Shown: positions 62,255 through 64,000 of the stretch, one piece after another
Layout of the letters: each line of letters begins with the position of its first letter
How positions within the stretch are numbered: position 1 is the first letter of the stretch
Origin: Procambarus clarkii
Taxonomy: Eukaryota > Arthropoda > Malacostraca > Decapoda > Cambaridae
Reading direction: 5' to 3'
Assembly: GCF_040958095.1 (NCBI RefSeq)
Contig: NC_091156.1
Span: 17,286,628 to 17,350,627 of the forward strand
DNA: 64,000 nucleotides
The notes under the pieces: generated by a model
What the model was told of the DNA's origin: nothing
The model's input: the letters and a program-made list of their open reading frames with translations, nothing else
Databases searched by the model: none
Made by a program: the position numbers and the translations under genes

Positions 62255-62512
62255 AGCTGTCATCTCACTCATTACTTCCTTCACCTGCACCTCGTACCTC
62301 TGTCTCCTGAGGGTGTCCTCCTTCACGTCATTCAGCATCCGGAGGTTCTTGTCGGCCCTGGCTAACTTCTCCTCCATGTTGATCTTCATGGCCTCCAGTA
62401 GTGCCTCGCCCCGAGCCTCCACCTGCTTCCTCCTCTCCTGCTGCTGCTCCACCTCCGCCCAGTTGCTCTCCTCCACACGCTGCCACACGCCGGCCCCGCC
62501 CATTGTTGACAT
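62255..62512 (-). CDS. Gene 2 exon 1: N-terminal coiled coil
   Basis: The ATG at 62512 (a second in-frame ATG is at 62503) opens MSTMGGAGVWQRVEESNWAE, then VEQQQERRKQVEARGEALLE and a further 46 helical residues ending SEMTA at a GCT|GTAGGA donor. GC content and G/C-ending codons are high compared with the flanks. Heptad-like spacing of L, V, A and M suggests coiled coil from about residue 10. A competing donor after CAGAG (GTACGA) exists 44 nt earlier. No clear TATA box or initiator was found upstream. Confidence 0.65.
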
Positions 62513-62609
62513 TATGTTATATTAATTACATTCCATTTTGTTATATTAATGTCAAGAGACAGTTTTAATCAGTCAATATGATATATTCAGAGTCATTTCT
62601 CTAGTTCAG

Positions 62610-62660
62610 TTCATTTATTATGCACCCAATACCCGTCCTGTGAGCGGTACTGGAATAGGA
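62610..62660 (-). repeat. Short dispersed repeat upstream of gene 2
   Basis: GTTCATTTATTATGCACCCA, ATACCCGTCCTGTGAGCGGT, as at 49150-49235. About 100 bp upstream of the gene 2 ATG. Confidence 0.6.
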
Positions 62661-62739
62661 TGCAGACGTCCTTCAGATTTATGTCAATTTATAATCAGTC
62701 GTCCACTAACTTACTAGTCGTCCGTACTAGTACGTTCGA

Positions 62740-64000
62740 CAAGAACTCGACCACTCTATTGAAATTCGCAATTATAGTTCCCATTCCAAAACCCAAAGAC
62801 CCAGGAAATCCAAGATCCATCTAATTAACAAGCTGTCTGGCCAAAACTGGGGAAAGAATGGTTCTTAAACGAATTGAATGGACAGCCAATCCACTGCACT
62901 AAAATATGTTTGCTTACATGACATGTGTGAAAATCACAGAATGCCTTACCTCCCTCCTGGATGAAATTAATGACAAACCGGGAATCCTTTATTTTTATGG
63001 ACCTAGAAAAAGCCTTCGAGCTAGCCAATGCTCCAGCTACACTGTGCTTGCCTGGTGGATAAGGAAATCACAGGACACGCTTTTGCCTTCGCCAAAGGAA
63101 GCCTGCTTAACCAAGAGGTTAAAGTCAAATTCCAAGGAAAAACATCTTCCTCAAAGAAGCTGGAAAATGAGATTCCACAACGAGGAATACTAAGCCCTTC
63201 CTCTTCAACTGTCTCACGGAACAATTTATGAGGCTCACGTTACCCAAAGTCAAACTACTTAACTATGCAGACGACTTTGTGGTCATCACCAATGGCAAAG
63301 GCGCCAGGAACCATGCACAAAAATGCCTAGATATTATCAGCAGGGAAGCGGAACGCATAGCAGTGAAAATAAACAGCAATAAAACGAAAGTAATAGCCGT
63401 TAAATGAGAACTCAAGACATCAGACTCGCAATACAAGGACAAGAAATTGAGTGTGTTGCCTCATTTCAATACCTTGGAGTCATAATAGACAACCAGTTGA
63501 AATTCACTCAAGATATTGAATATCTCGGCAACGTTGTAAAACCGGAAACTCAGCTTTGCGATCCTTGACAAGTCCGAGTACTGGTAGACATGGTGCATCT
63601 CTACCAGTACTAAAAATGTACTACGTTCAAGCAGTTAGGTCACTCATTGACTATGCTGCTCCTGCTCTTACATCCCTCAGTGATAACCAATGGGAAACAC
63701 TGGAAGTGTCACAAAATGATGTCCTCAGAACAATGCTGGGAGCACCTATATGGACGCGTCGAGAGAATTTAAGAGTGGAAACCAACCTACCAGCCTTAGA
63801 AAACAGGATCAAACAAAAAATAGCCACCATAACAGCAAAACTTGTCGGAACCACCGCCAGACTATCAATAAAAAATAGCATACACAGATCGCTTCACAGA
63901 AACCTTCAGTATAGAACAATTAAGTACATGGACGGATAATCTGGTCAAGATTCTAGAGAAAGTAAACTTGAAACGGACCATTAAAAACAAAGGAGAAGAT
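62740..64000 (+). pseudogene. I/Jockey-like LINE reverse transcriptase, frameshifted, continuing past the window
   Basis: IVPIPKPKDPGNPRSI, then a decayed stretch RMVLKRIEW, FMDLEKAFELANAPA-like codons, NYADDFVVITNGKG-like codons near 63260 (RT active site), SNKTKVIAVK-like, then VASFQYLGVIIDNQLKF (63450-63500). The C-terminal region is YVQAVRSLIDYAAPALTSLS, WETLEVSQNDVLRTMLGAPI and RRENLRVETNLPALENRI (63556-63939). At least five frame changes or stops occur. It lies upstream of gene 2 in the opposite orientation. Confidence 0.82.

Larger units (their letters stand above)
54476..62512 (-). other. Gene 2: 251-residue coiled-coil protein gene of unknown family, 4 exons
   Basis: Minus-strand exons 62255-62512, 60449-60666, 59836-59991 and 54476-54599 sum to 756 nt, exactly 252 codons including TGA. 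Phases match at every junction (0, 2, 2). Coding parts are GC-rich, unlike the AT-rich introns. The protein is strongly charged and helical, with long E/K/R/Q stretches, a 5-His run (about residues 151-155) and no membrane segment or signal peptide. It looks like a cytoskeletal or ciliary coiled-coil protein, but I do not recognise the family. Three tandem arrays occupy introns 2 and 3. The exon 1-2 junction is the weakest: an alternative pair (donor after CAGAG, acceptor GACAG) also keeps the frame and would remove about 16 residues. Confidence 0.62.

Overview
The window looks like nuclear DNA from a decapod crustacean, probably crayfish-like. This is an inference from three things: spliced genes with introns of 0.2-16 kb, a germline LOTUS-Tudor gene, and very dense non-LTR retrotransposons and tRNA-derived SINEs with arthropod-style tails. 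No species marker is visible. Most open reading frames longer than 60 codons here are repeat-derived.

Two host genes can be assembled, both on the minus strand. Gene 1 (2363-35599) is the 5' and middle part of a LOTUS-Tudor protein of the TDRD5/TDRD7 type. Eight exons join in frame through consistent intron phases to give at least 549 codons: three LOTUS (OST-HTH) domains, then one extended Tudor domain. Its 3' end lies left of the window. In animals such proteins act in germ granules (nuage) and the piRNA pathway, which silences transposons. Here the introns are themselves full of transposons. Gene 2 (54476-62512) is a four-exon model for a 251-residue, charged, coiled-coil protein of unknown family. 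Its introns hold three unrelated minisatellites.

Layout. 1-2190 is a copy of a moderately GC-rich repeat (called R1) fused to a LINE tail. 2363-13037 holds exons H to C of gene 1, with small repeats, a MITE and microsatellites between them. 13038-29065 is the 16-kb intron: tRNA-like foldback SINEs, a GCA-rich tract, LINE-J copies, a second R1 copy, and a LINE-A copy with an uninterrupted 971-codon ORF2. 29066-29190 is exon B. The next intron holds a LINE-C copy carrying two TTAA-flanked MITEs and a SINE, a nested stack whose order can be read. 34933-35599 is exon A. 35700-54045 has no recognised gene and is mostly retrotransposon: a Tigger-type MITE, a LINE-B copy with only three lesions, LINE-C, LINE-J and J', and an ORF1-only element. 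54476-62512 is gene 2. 62740-64000 is a decayed I-like LINE that runs off the edge.

Family labels (LINE-A, B, C, D, J, J', N; SINE S1, S2, S3; R1) are local names defined by matches between copies inside this window. A recurring oddity is the number of perfect or near-perfect inverted repeats with very short spacers, up to 60-bp arms. They cluster in the last 10 kb and sit at both ends of the 29-bp satellite.
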